Shown here: positions 45,224 through 53,416 of the stretch, piece after piece | Position numbering within the stretch: the first letter of the stretch is position 1 | Layout of the letters: each line of letters begins with the position of its first letter | From: Bacteroidales bacterium | GTDB lineage: Bacteria; Bacteroidota; Bacteroidia; Bacteroidales; UBA3824 | DNA length: 64,000 bases | Direction of reading: 5' to 3' | Assembly: GCA_016293845.1 (NCBI GenBank) | Contig: JAEDDH010000009.1 | Span: forward strand, 54,406-118,405 | Made by a program: the position numbers and the translations under genes | Notes under the pieces: generated by a model | Databases searched by the model: none | The model's input: only the letters and a program-made list of their open reading frames with translations | Told to the model about the DNA's origin: nothing

Positions 45224-45718
45224 ATGTTTAAAATGAACGCAAATAAATTACCCGACAGGAAATACATCAGAAAAAATGGTTTTGACTACACGCAAGCACA
45301 AAATTATTTCATCACAATTGTTGTTCAAGATAGACAACATTTGTTGGGTAGTGTAACCGAGGGTAAAATGACATTAAATGCAGCCGGAGAAATGGTTGCT
45401 GATGTTATCAAAGAAATGCCTAACAGATTTCACAATTCTGTCATAACGTGCAGTGTAATAATGCCAAACCACGTTCATTTTATTATCAACAATGCAGGTA
45501 GACATTATATTCCAGAAATTATCCGTTGGTTCAAAAGCATTACAACCGTAAAATATATTCGTGGAGTAAAAGACCTTGGTTGGCAACCATTTAACAAACA
45601 TTTTTGGCAACGAAATTATTATGACCACATAATCCGCGACCCGAAAGAATACGACCGTATCGTCGATTATATTCAAAATAACCCGTCCAAATGGGTGGAT
45701 GATTGTTTTCATTCGTAG
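45224..45718 (+). CDS. REP-associated tyrosine transposase (RAYT)
   Basis: The 164-residue protein is a Y1/HUH transposase of the RAYT type: NYFITIVVQDRQHLL, the metal-binding HUH motif IMPNHVHFIINN, and FWQRNYYDHIIRDPKEYDRI with the candidate catalytic Tyr. RAYTs are thought to spread REP palindromes, and REP copies sit on both sides here and at 50122. The ATG at 45224 is used because upstream codons run through REP sequence. The gene looks intact. Confidence 0.9.
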   Translation: MFKMNANKLPDRKYIRKNGFDYTQAQNYFITIVVQDRQHLLGSVTEGKMTLNAAGEMVADVIKEMPNRFHNSVITCSVIMPNHVHFIINNAGRHYIPEIIRWFKSITTVKYIRGVKDLGWQPFNKHFWQRNYYDHIIRDPKEYDRIVDYIQNNPSKWVDDCFHS

Positions 45719-45876
45719 GGGCGTACCTCGTGTACGCACCGCTTATCATAAATGCCCACGCCACACAACATAAAAAAATATACAACCGAAACATACACGT
45801 GGAGCGTATTTTGTGTACGCCCCTAAATCAATTTTTGGGTATAAATACGGAGCGTACACGAGGTACGCCCCTACGG
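45715..45876. repeat. REP-like palindromes right of the RAYT gene
   Basis: Hairpins at 45715-45742, 45801-45826 and 45848-45876 share the GGGGCGTAC core; the last two are inverted relative to the first. They complete the bracket around the RAYT gene. Confidence 0.85.
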
Positions 45877-45930
45877 AAAACCGCAAAATAAATTTGCATA
45901 CATCACAATTCCTTATTATCTTTACACCGT

Positions 45931-46170
45931 TAAACTAAAAACATTTAATACGAAACAGAAAATTTATAACTAACATATTATAACATTGGGCTTTACGCTC
46001 TTATTCTCCTAACGGATAAATCGCCAATTTAAATGTTCTACGAGAATAAGTCGCGGATAGGTTCACATCGTATAGGCGTGAGCCGTTTCGTGCTTAATAG
46101 TAGAACAGGTGTTTGGCGATACCTTCCGTTAGATAAGCATATTATAGAGAAACGGCTACACGCTTTTCTT
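45931..46170 (+). ncRNA. Candidate structured RNA element, copy C
   Basis: The same leader (ACGAAACAGA, GGGCTTTACGCTC) and helix order as copies A and B are present. Helix 1 is CTTATTCTC/GAGAATAAG. Helix 2 is entirely different in sequence but longer: CTAACGGA/TCCGTTAG, ATCGCCAA/TTGGCGAT and GTTCTAC/GTAGAAC. Helix 3 is GGTTCAC/GTGAGCC, helix 4 TGCTTA/TAAGCA, and helix 5 AGCCGTTTC/GAAACGGCT. A -7-like TATCTTTA lies at 45917-45924. An HTH gene paralogous to that of copy A starts 57 bp downstream. Confidence 0.7.
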
Positions 46171-46226
46171 ATATTTATGCTTAAAGAATTAGGCGGGAAG
46201 TTCAGCAAAAACAGTTGAACATAAAA

Positions 46227-46469
46227 ATGTTAAATACAGACCCAGAATCAGACTTTCACCTCGGAAGATTAATTAAAGAGGAACTCGTCCGCCAAAAACG
46301 CACTGTTTCTTGGTTGGCGGAGAGTATCTGTTGCGCCCGCCAAAATTGTTACAGCATTTTCGAGCGTCAATACATCGACACCGACCTTCTCAAACGCATC
46401 AGCAAAATCCTTCACCACAATTGTTTCAACGAATTAGCCGCACATATGGAAAGTGTCATAAAAGATTAG
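46227..46469 (+). CDS. Small HTH protein, copy 2
   Basis: The 80-residue protein (MLNTDPESDFHLGRLIKEEL, KRTVSWLAESICCARQNCYS) is a paralog of the protein at 22199, with the same SDFHLGRLI start and HTH. Both follow the structured RNA. The ATG at 46227 is used rather than a TTG 12 bp upstream. Confidence 0.75.
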   Translation: MLNTDPESDFHLGRLIKEELVRQKRTVSWLAESICCARQNCYSIFERQYIDTDLLKRISKILHHNCFNELAAHMESVIKD

Positions 46470-46603
46470 ACAGAAGTGTCATATTTTCTATGACGGAGAA
46501 TTGTTGTGGGATGGAATATTTGGGGTAAATTTGTGGTTAAAGATTTTAGCAAAAATCTTAAAGATAATTCAATGTGTAATTTGTTAAAAATGATTACGTA
46601 AAT

Positions 46604-46945
46604 ATGGATGATAAAGATTTTTTGAATATGGCACATAAAATCATTGACAAAGCGGATGAAAACGTCATTCAAATGAATGAAGATGCTCGAATTGCCATTA
46701 TATTTGAAAAAAATGGGCATGAGTGCATAAAACAGTTTCTGCTCAATCATCTTAGTTCAGAATGTGTTATGTTCGAGAGAAACGAAATATACCCTAATGA
46801 GTGTAATTATGATTTGAGGAAACTGATGGATGGTGAATATCTCAATGAAATCGCAACTATTGGATATACATATGATTATGAGAATTCAACATCAGATTCT
46901 CTGAGATTCATTAAGCATATATCCTCACGAAAAGAAACAGATTAA
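46604..46945 (+). CDS. Unidentified 113-residue protein preceding the RiPP genes
   Basis: The protein (MDDKDFLNMAHKIIDKADEN start) is acidic and helix-rich with two Cys pairs apart (HECIKQF, SSECVMFERNEIYPNECNYD). There is no signal peptide. It lies 22 bp upstream of the repeat-peptide precursor on the same strand, so it may belong to the same operon. No family was recognised, and a role in the system is only suggested by position. Confidence 0.6.
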   Translation: MDDKDFLNMAHKIIDKADENVIQMNEDARIAIIFEKNGHECIKQFLLNHLSSECVMFERNEIYPNECNYDLRKLMDGEYLNEIATIGYTYDYENSTSDSLRFIKHISSRKETD

Positions 46946-46967
46946 CGACCAAAATGTTTTAAGTATT

Positions 46968-47741
46968 ATGGAAGAAAACGAGAAAAAAGAAGAAGAACCT
47001 CAGTCAAGGCGAGAATTCTTAAAGAAAGCCTTGGGTAGTGCTTTCGCACTTTCGGCAGGTCTGTTCTTTGGATCAAAGGAAACCATCGCCAATGTAATTG
47101 GTATTGGAAGTGGTGCATGTAGCACTTATTACAGTTGCTCAGGCGGCAGTGGTAATTGTAGTTCCTATTATAGTTGCTCGGGTAGCAGCAGTAGTAGCGG
47201 CTCAGGTTCAAGCAGTTCGTATTACAGTTGTTCAAGTTCAAGCAGCAGTAGTAGTCGAAGTGGTTCAAGTAGTTCGTATTACAGTTGTTCAAGTTCAAGC
47301 AGCATTAGCGGTACTGGCAGATGTAGCACTTCGTATTCATGTTCAGGAGGTAGTGGCTCTTGTAGTACGGCATATAGTTGTTCGGGACAAGGAAGTAGCG
47401 GTACTGGCAGATGTAGCACTTCGTATTCATGTTCAGGAGGTAGTGGCTCTTGTAGTACGGCATATAGTTGTTCGGGACAAGGGAGTGGAGGAAGCGGCAA
47501 GTGCGGAACAGCCTATGATTGTTCGGGCGGTGGCGGTGCTTGCAGTACTTCATACAGTTGTTCAGGACAAGGTAGTAACGGTAACGGCAAGTGTGGAACA
47601 GCCTATGATTGTTCAGGTGGCGGCGGTTCTTGTGGTACATCGTATGACTGCGCAGGTAGTGGTGGCGTATGCGGGACTTCGTATGATTGTGCAGGCGGTG
47701 GCGGTGCTTGTGGTACATCTTATGATTGTTCAGGTAGTTAA
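46968..47741 (+). CDS. Putative RiPP precursor: Tat signal plus 14 Cys/Tyr repeats
   Basis: The 257-residue protein starts with an acidic segment and a Tat signal (SRREFLKKALGSAFALSAG, twin Arg at 14-15; hydrophobic core 21-34). From residue 51 it is made of 14 units of the form C-[S/G]-T-x-Y-[S/D]-C-[S/A]-G with Gly/Ser spacers. Twelve units have both Cys (CX5C) and two have Ser for the first, giving 26 Cys; the Tyr is present in all 14. Early units are Ser-rich and late ones read CGTSYDC. The next gene is a radical SAM/SPASM enzyme with a PqqD-like domain, then tatA and tatC. The likely fate is crosslinking in the cytoplasm and folded export; this is inferred. Confidence 0.85.
   Translation: MEENEKKEEEPQSRREFLKKALGSAFALSAGLFFGSKETIANVIGIGSGACSTYYSCSGGSGNCSSYYSCSGSSSSSGSGSSSSYYSCSSSSSSSSRSGSSSSYYSCSSSSSISGTGRCSTSYSCSGGSGSCSTAYSCSGQGSSGTGRCSTSYSCSGGSGSCSTAYSCSGQGSGGSGKCGTAYDCSGGGGACSTSYSCSGQGSNGNGKCGTAYDCSGGGGSCGTSYDCAGSGGVCGTSYDCAGGGGACGTSYDCSGS
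47308..47487 (+). repeat. Recent 90-bp tandem duplication inside the precursor gene
   Basis: Positions 47308-47397 and 47398-47487 are almost identical, encoding 30 residues each (two Cys/Tyr units and their spacers, beginning SGTGRCSTSYSC). Near identity at the DNA level shows that the array is growing by duplication. Confidence 0.85.
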
Positions 47742-47747
47742 CAAATT

Positions 47748-49043
47748 ATGTCATTTAAACTAAAACTTCCCAAAAATATCGAAAAGATTAAAAAAGAGGA
47801 CAAAATCCTCTTTTTTAATCCTGATATTCCCGCTTGGCTGGTTACCAATGCCAACGGTGAATTGTTGTTGTCTTTGTGCGACGGTATCAATTCTGTTGAT
47901 GAGATAATTGATTCGCTGTCAGAAGCAAGAGGATTAGCAGAAGCACGTAAAGCCAAAAAGTTTTTTGACGAGGCTATTGCAAGTAGAATCTTTGATGAAC
48001 CAATACCCGGCGAAACTCCGATAAAAAGTGAAAGGCAAAGACTTAGTTTAGTGCAGATGTCGATTTCTGGCAAATGCAATTTGAATTGCAAATATTGCTA
48101 TGCGACAGACAGAAAAGAAAACACTTTCCAAAAAATGAAACTATCAGACTATTATAAAACAATAGACGATATAGTTCAATTTGCCGGTTTTGTGGATTTT
48201 ACGTTGACAGGTGGCGAACCATTGTTAAACAAAGATGTGTTTGATATAGCACAATTTATCCGTAAACATGGTTGTCCTGTTGATTTGCTTACCAACGGAA
48301 TCTTAATTACAAAAGACAACATTGCCAAAATCAAAGAATCATTTGATAAAATATCAATCAGTTTGGACGGCAGCACCAAGGAATTGCATGAAACGTTCAG
48401 AGGGAAAAATACATACGACAAAACGATGTCAACCATTGAGTTATTGGAGGCTAATGAAATTCCGTACAGGCTTTCTATGACTGTAAACAAATTGAACATA
48501 CATGATGTAGAAAGTATGTCTAAAAAGTTTGGAGGAAAGTTGACATTCCAACCGTTGTTTCCCGCAGGTAATGCCGCAAAAACTGATATTTCAATCACTG
48601 GTCTTGAATATTACAAAGCCCTGAGAGATGCATTTGGTGTGAATCCTATGGGCTATTGTGATTCAACTCTAACCGCTGCAAGGCAAAATAGAAGATGCCA
48701 ATGCGCAGTTGGAGGTTCTGAATTGAGCATTTCAGAAACAGGAGACGTGTATCCTTGTCAATTGTTGCACTATCCTCAGTTTTTAATCGGAAATATACAC
48801 AAAGACAGAATCTCTGATTTGTGTCAAAATTCGCCTGTAATACAAAATTGTTCTGAAATAGTTGTTGATAACATCAAAGGGTGTTCAACATGCTTTCTGA
48901 AATATGTATGTGGCGGAGCATGCAGGGCAAGGGCTTTTCACGAATGTGGAGATATATATTCAAGCGGCTCTTTTTGTGAATATGAAAAACAAGCCTTTGT
49001 TGATGGAATATTTAAATTGTATTCGCACAATACTATTGAATAG
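47748..49043 (+). CDS. Radical SAM/SPASM peptide maturase with PqqD-like N-terminus
   Basis: The 431-residue protein has an N-terminal PqqD/RRE-like domain (residues about 1-60: FFNPDIPAWLVTNANGELLL, CDGINSVDEIIDSL) that would bind the precursor leader. The radical SAM 4Fe-4S motif is SGKCNLNCKYCYAT (Cys110, Cys114, Cys117), with TLTGGEPLLNKDVF after it. A SPASM domain at the end has GCSTCFLKYVCGGACRARAF (Cys379, 382, 388, 392) and Cys400 and Cys410. Such enzymes make thioether or C-C crosslinks in RiPPs. It starts 6 bp after the precursor stop, so the two are one transcript. Confidence 0.9.
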   Translation: MSFKLKLPKNIEKIKKEDKILFFNPDIPAWLVTNANGELLLSLCDGINSVDEIIDSLSEARGLAEARKAKKFFDEAIASRIFDEPIPGETPIKSERQRLSLVQMSISGKCNLNCKYCYATDRKENTFQKMKLSDYYKTIDDIVQFAGFVDFTLTGGEPLLNKDVFDIAQFIRKHGCPVDLLTNGILITKDNIAKIKESFDKISISLDGSTKELHETFRGKNTYDKTMSTIELLEANEIPYRLSMTVNKLNIHDVESMSKKFGGKLTFQPLFPAGNAAKTDISITGLEYYKALRDAFGVNPMGYCDSTLTAARQNRRCQCAVGGSELSISETGDVYPCQLLHYPQFLIGNIHKDRISDLCQNSPVIQNCSEIVVDNIKGCSTCFLKYVCGGACRARAFHECGDIYSSGSFCEYEKQAFVDGIFKLYSHNTIE

Positions 49044-49083
49044 CATTAAAATAAAAAAATAATAAACTAAAACACTTATAATC

Positions 49084-49350
49084 ATGGTATTATTGATGAT
49101 AGGCACTACTGAACTATTGCTCATTGCAGCATTAGCGTTGTTACTTTTCGGCGGCAAAAAACTGCCCGAATTAATGCGCGGTCTTGGTAGTGGTGTTAAA
49201 AATTTTAAAGACGGTATGAACGGTATCACTAATCCTGACGAAAAAACGCAGGAACTGAAAAGTGAAAAAGAAGAAGGCCAAACTGATGCTATTGAAGTGA
49301 AGCCAGAAACTGTCAAAGCGGAACAAGTAGATAATAATGACTCAAAATAA
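49084..49350 (+). CDS. tatA: Tat translocase subunit TatA
   Basis: The 88-residue protein has the TatA/E layout: a short membrane helix (TTELLLIAALALLLFGGKKLP) with the FGGKKLPELMRGLG hinge, an amphipathic helix and a polar tail. It lies 40 bp after the maturase gene, and its last 14 bp overlap tatC. It transports folded proteins with twin-Arg signals, such as the precursor at 46968. Confidence 0.92.
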   Translation: MVLLMIGTTELLLIAALALLLFGGKKLPELMRGLGSGVKNFKDGMNGITNPDEKTQELKSEKEEGQTDAIEVKPETVKAEQVDNNDSK

Positions 49351-50125
49351 CGATGAAAAACTAACATTCTTTGAGCATCTTGCAGTTTTTCGCCAGATGC
49401 TTTTCAGAATTATGGGCGTAACGACTATTTTCGCATTCATAATCTTCTGTTTCAAGGATTTGACATTTGAAATATTGCTCGCACCGTCCAAAAGTGATTT
49501 CATTTTTTACCGTTGTGTGAAAACAATATGCGGTCTTTTCGGCATTGAAACCGCCTTTAAAACGTTTACTGTCAAGATGATAAGTACGGAATTGGCGGGA
49601 CAGTTTCTTGTCCACCTTTCCACTACTTTTTATCTTGCGTTGTTGTGTGCATCACCATACATTGTCTATGAATTGTACAAATTCGTAGCGCCCGCGCTTT
49701 ATGAAAACGAAAAGAAATATTCAGTAAGAATAGTTTTGTCGATTTACGGTTTGTTCTTTTTGGGTGTATTGCTTAGTTATTATGTCATATTTCCCGTATC
49801 GTTTAATTTCTTAGGTAGGTATCAAGTTAACGAATGTATTGAAAATCAAATAAATATATCGTCGTATTTCTCTTCGTTTGTATCATTGACATTTCTTTTG
49901 GGGTTGGTGTTCCAACTACCTGTATTGTCGTTTATTTTGGCGAAAATCGGACTATTAACACCTGTTGTTATGACCAACTATCGTCGCCATGCCTTTATAT
50001 TGATAATGGTTTTGGCCGCACTCATCACACCGTCGGATTTGTTTTCAATGTTTTTGGTTGGATTGCCTGTTTTCGGGTTGTACGAATTGAGCATTAAGAT
50101 TGTAAAACGAAATTGTGGAGAGTAG
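49337..50125 (+). CDS. tatC: Tat translocase subunit TatC
   Basis: The 262-residue protein has six membrane helices, an N-terminal TFFEHLAVFRQMLF segment (Glu in the HLxELR-like region), LVHLSTTFYLALLCASPYIVYELYKFVAPALYE, and the conserved NYRRHAFILIMVLAALITPSD near residue 210. TatC binds the twin-Arg signal. tatA and tatC occur here without tatB, as is usual outside Proteobacteria. Their place directly behind the maturase suggests that they serve the repeat peptide, possibly along with other substrates. Confidence 0.92.
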   Translation: MTQNNDEKLTFFEHLAVFRQMLFRIMGVTTIFAFIIFCFKDLTFEILLAPSKSDFIFYRCVKTICGLFGIETAFKTFTVKMISTELAGQFLVHLSTTFYLALLCASPYIVYELYKFVAPALYENEKKYSVRIVLSIYGLFFLGVLLSYYVIFPVSFNFLGRYQVNECIENQINISSYFSSFVSLTFLLGLVFQLPVLSFILAKIGLLTPVVMTNYRRHAFILIMVLAALITPSDLFSMFLVGLPVFGLYELSIKIVKRNCGE

Positions 50126-50203
50126 GGGCGTACCTCGTGTACGCTCCGTTAACATTTGGAACAAAAATAAATTTTCGGGGCGTGCATTGTGTGCGCCCTT
50201 TTT
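50122..50203. repeat. Orphan REP-like palindromes after tatC
   Basis: Two hairpins (50122-50148 and 50177-50203) match the REP cores beside the RAYT gene at 45.2 kb; the first begins at the last four bases of tatC. They form a non-autonomous REP pair and may end the tat transcript. Confidence 0.85.
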
Positions 50204-50205
50204 CA

Positions 50206-51972
50206 TTAATGTTCAATCACCTCATACCTTGCCAATTCCCAACCGTTGAACACCATAATTATCCCCGTCAAAGTCCAACCTTTGTCTTTTGCGGCGGATT
50301 GCAAATGGTTGTCGTTGATATACTTGGACAGTTGGACGCGGGCTTCGTCAAGAAGGGCGTCGATGTCTTTTTCGTTTGATGATTTTGGACAATATTTCAA
50401 CTCGATGACGTAGGCATACGGAGTGTCGAGGCGCGGTTTGAGGTAGAGGTCGCTGTAACAATGCCCGTGCGCGTACTCGCTGTGCGCAAGGTAATAATTG
50501 AGGTTTGTGCCGAATTGTCCCAAAATGAAGCCTTTGACAAACGCCTCGCCGGTCTTAATGAAATCGCGGTTGTCGGAAGTTTCTTTCATACAACTTGCGA
50601 TGTAGCGCAGAAAAGGCTCGTGTTCGCCGTTCCAAGCAAAATTGTAGCCGAGGTCGTTCATTATGTTGTCGTCGGTTTTCCACGAAATCAGGGTTTCATA
50701 CGACTTTTTCATATAGTCGAGGTATTGCTGACGGACGGTTGAATTGGGGATTACAAGCAACGTCCTGCCTCTTTCGTGGTTGCCAACCGACAGCAATCCC
50801 ATATAAAACATCAGACTGACAAGGTTTTCATAACTCGTGAGGTCTTTGAGCGAAAAAGTGGTCTTTACTCTTGCATAAATTTCTCCATCGGTGGTAATTC
50901 GCTGAATTAGAGATGTTTTTTCGCCGAATTGTTTTTCAAAACGGATTAGTTTCGCCATCTTGTTGTAGTCGGTGATGATATTGTCGTCCACCAACCTATC
51001 GGGAATATTGCCATCTTTTTTGATGTATTCTCTAAGAAAATACAACGCCATATCAGAATTGTACATACGATCGTTGCCAACTGAATCCGTCGAAAAACAG
51101 TTGTTGTCGTACCACGGCTTGGTGATTTCAATAAGTTCGTCAATGGTATGATTGAAAATACCAGTCGCATCGCGGTAATATTCAAGCATTTGGCGGAACT
51201 CAGTCTCTGTAAAGCCTGCAAGCGTATTGAACTGAAAATCTGTGGAAATGTTCATTCCGATATTATAGCCACTCGTTACATCGCTGAGTGTCAACGGTGT
51301 AACGCCCGAAATCATAATCCTTGCAACAGGCGCGTTGTTGTCGGTGGTGGTGGCTTTCAAGTTGTTGAAAAACAGACGGAAAAACCCGTCGCCGTGGGTC
51401 AAATCTTTATAGTTGCTCTCATTGTCGGCGAGCATTGTGTTGGCAAAGTTGTCGTACTCGTCGATAATTACATAAACTTCTCGACCTGAACGCTGAACGA
51501 TATTAAGCAACTCCGTAAAAGCCGTGTTGGAGTCGGTCTGTAACCTGATTTCGTCTAATGCACCTTCACGTAACATACATTTATATTTTTCAGCAAAATC
51601 CCTTAACGTCAAAAGCACAAGGTCGTTGAACGAATCGTTGACTTTTTCGGGGTCGGGATTTACTTTTGAAAAATTGAATTTCAAAATCAAATACTTGTTA
51701 CGTTCTTCCGTAGGATTATTGCCAATGTACAAATCGCCGAAAAGCATATCGAAATCGTCTTTCATAGAAACATCGTAATACGCACTCAACATATTGAGCA
51801 TTAGACTTTTACCAAACCGCCTCGGACGAAGAAACATCTGGTATTTGAATTCTTCGAGCGCTGGTATGAACATTGTCTTATCCACATAATATCTGTTTTC
51901 TCTGCGAATCGTCGCAAAGTCGCTCTGTCCGTATGGCAGAAGTCGGTATGTCTTTTTTGTCGGAATAACCAT
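50206..51972 (-). CDS. AAA ATPase with PD-(D/E)XK-type C-terminus (DUF1703 family), copy 3
   Basis: The 588-residue protein has the P-loop FLRPRRFGKSLMLNML near residue 47, Walker B (VYVIIDEYDNFANTM) and, near the end, the nuclease motif AYVIELKYCPKSSNEKD with E-x-K intact. It is longer than copies 1 and 2. It lies divergent from the NifD-like remnant, in the same geometry as copy 2 relative to the Cys/Met remnant. Confidence 0.85.
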   Translation of the reverse strand: MVIPTKKTYRLLPYGQSDFATIRRENRYYVDKTMFIPALEEFKYQMFLRPRRFGKSLMLNMLSAYYDVSMKDDFDMLFGDLYIGNNPTEERNKYLILKFNFSKVNPDPEKVNDSFNDLVLLTLRDFAEKYKCMLREGALDEIRLQTDSNTAFTELLNIVQRSGREVYVIIDEYDNFANTMLADNESNYKDLTHGDGFFRLFFNNLKATTTDNNAPVARIMISGVTPLTLSDVTSGYNIGMNISTDFQFNTLAGFTETEFRQMLEYYRDATGIFNHTIDELIEITKPWYDNNCFSTDSVGNDRMYNSDMALYFLREYIKKDGNIPDRLVDDNIITDYNKMAKLIRFEKQFGEKTSLIQRITTDGEIYARVKTTFSLKDLTSYENLVSLMFYMGLLSVGNHERGRTLLVIPNSTVRQQYLDYMKKSYETLISWKTDDNIMNDLGYNFAWNGEHEPFLRYIASCMKETSDNRDFIKTGEAFVKGFILGQFGTNLNYYLAHSEYAHGHCYSDLYLKPRLDTPYAYVIELKYCPKSSNEKDIDALLDEARVQLSKYINDNHLQSAAKDKGWTLTGIIMVFNGWELARYEVIEH

Positions 51973-52144
51973 AATACTTGCCGTTAAAAAGTTTCAAGTG
52001 CAAATATAATTATTATTTTACGAAACACATAATTATTTATCCTCCCAACATTTTTCCAAATCTCCACCCAATCATTCCAAATCCCAATAAAACTTTCTCC
52101 ATACGTTATATGTTTTAGCAAAATATTCTAATCTTTATCTTCTT

Positions 52145-52176
52145 CTTGGGCAAACATTCCTATCACTCTACCTTTG
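52145..52176 (+). promoter_or_regulatory. Sulfur-regulon promoter, site 6 (NifD-like gene)
   Basis: CTTGGGCAAACATTCCTATC is followed by TACCTTTGCA, with the -7 box at 52169, 24 nt from the first C. The ATG is at 52213. Confidence 0.75.
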
Positions 52177-52212
52177 CAATCGAAAAGAAAATGAATATTA
52201 AAACTAAATAAA

Positions 52213-53416
52213 ATGTCAGTAAATTTAAACAATTCTAATGTTGCGGTGCGCGAAACGAGGATTGGGTCAATTACCGGTTACATCGGTTCGCTAAAAGATT
52301 TGGCAGAAAAATCTGAGTGCGGAACTCTCAAAGGTTGCGCAAGATGTTTCTCACAATCAAGCACTTGTCTTTCGCTTTGCGGACTATCGCAACTTGCAGG
52401 CATCAGGGACGTGGCAATCATCCATCACGGTCCATCGGGCTGTTCGGTAACGAGTAGCAACAGTTACTATATGTCGAAAGTGATGGCAAAAAAACGCGGC
52501 GTAACGTCCGACACCGTGTATGTTGGCACCGATATGAACGAAAAAGACACAATTTTTGGTTCAACCGAGGCCTTACGCAAAATCATCATCGAAACCAACC
52601 GCCGCTACAAACCCAAAGCAATTTTTGTGTCAAGTAGTTGTGCCACAGGTATTATCGGCGAAGACATCGACAGCATTGTTGACAAAATCAAAGACGAAAT
52701 CCCTGTTCCCGTGGTGGCAGTTCACTGCGAAGGTTTCAAGAGCAAAATTTGGGCTACGGGATTCGACATTTCCGACCACGCTGTATTGCAGGCAATTGTG
52801 CAGAAACCTCGTCCCTAACGCTCCGAAAAACAACAAGATCAATTTCAAAAACTTCTTTGAATCGGCGCGTCCCGAAATCATCGAAATTTTTAAGAATTTT
52901 GACCTCGACCCGGTTTTCCTCTATCGTAATTCTACCGTTGAGGAACTATCAACTCTCTCCTAAAACTTTGCAACCACTTGTATTTGTGGTACTTTGGGTA
53001 ACTATCTCGGCAACGCTCTCGAAGAAAAATACGGTGTCCATACGTGCGCTCAATCAATCAGTGCGGTATCAAAGGTTTTGAGGCTTGGCTTAGAGAAAAA
53101 GTCCGTGTAACAAACCGCAGCGAAAAAATCGAGAAATACATTGCCCAGCAACGCGTCATCTATCTTACTCAAATAGAAGAAGTTAAAAAGCAAATCGAAG
53201 GTCTTAGGGCAGTGCTTGGAATGGGTTCTGGATACACATTTGAAGTGTCGCGAGTTTTAGATGAACTCGGCATCAAAGTGGTTTGGGCGTTGGCTTGGCA
53301 CTATGATAAAAAATATGAAAATGGCGACGTGCCTCCCTCAATAAAATACCTGTTGGACAACAACATAGACTTTGAAACCTCGGTTGCCGACCAACAGAAT
53401 TATGAAGTGATGAACA
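52213..53416 (+). pseudogene. Nitrogenase component 1 alpha (NifD/NifE)-like protein, broken
   Basis: The first frame (201 codons) has the cluster-binding cysteines of component-1 alpha proteins: HHGPSGCSV, SSSCATGIIGEDI and AVHCEGFKSKIW. It is broken near 52810. The next part (NNKINFKNFFESARPEII) meets a TAA at 52961 and continues in that frame (CICGTLGNYLGNALEEKYGV). Another frameshift near 53055 leads to GIKGFEAWLREKVRVTN and DNNIDFETSVADQQNYEVMNI. At about 53416 it is joined to a different gene. The NifK-like counterpart is at 24540, 28 kb away, and no nifH, nifB or nifN-like gene is present. Confidence 0.8.

Noticed and set aside
47117..47741. Regularly spaced short repeats that could suggest a CRISPR-like array
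   Set aside because: The repeats are in frame inside one protein, spacers are Gly/Ser codons and not unique sequence, and no cas gene is near.
47098..47763. 221-residue Val/Ala-rich frame overlapping the precursor
   Set aside because: It is a +1 shadow of the repeat codons; the precursor frame has the Tat signal, the spacing to the maturase and sensible composition.
52213..53416. Nitrogen-fixation genes
   Set aside because: Genes are broken and scattered, lack nifH and cofactor genes, and share promoters with cysteine/methionine genes.
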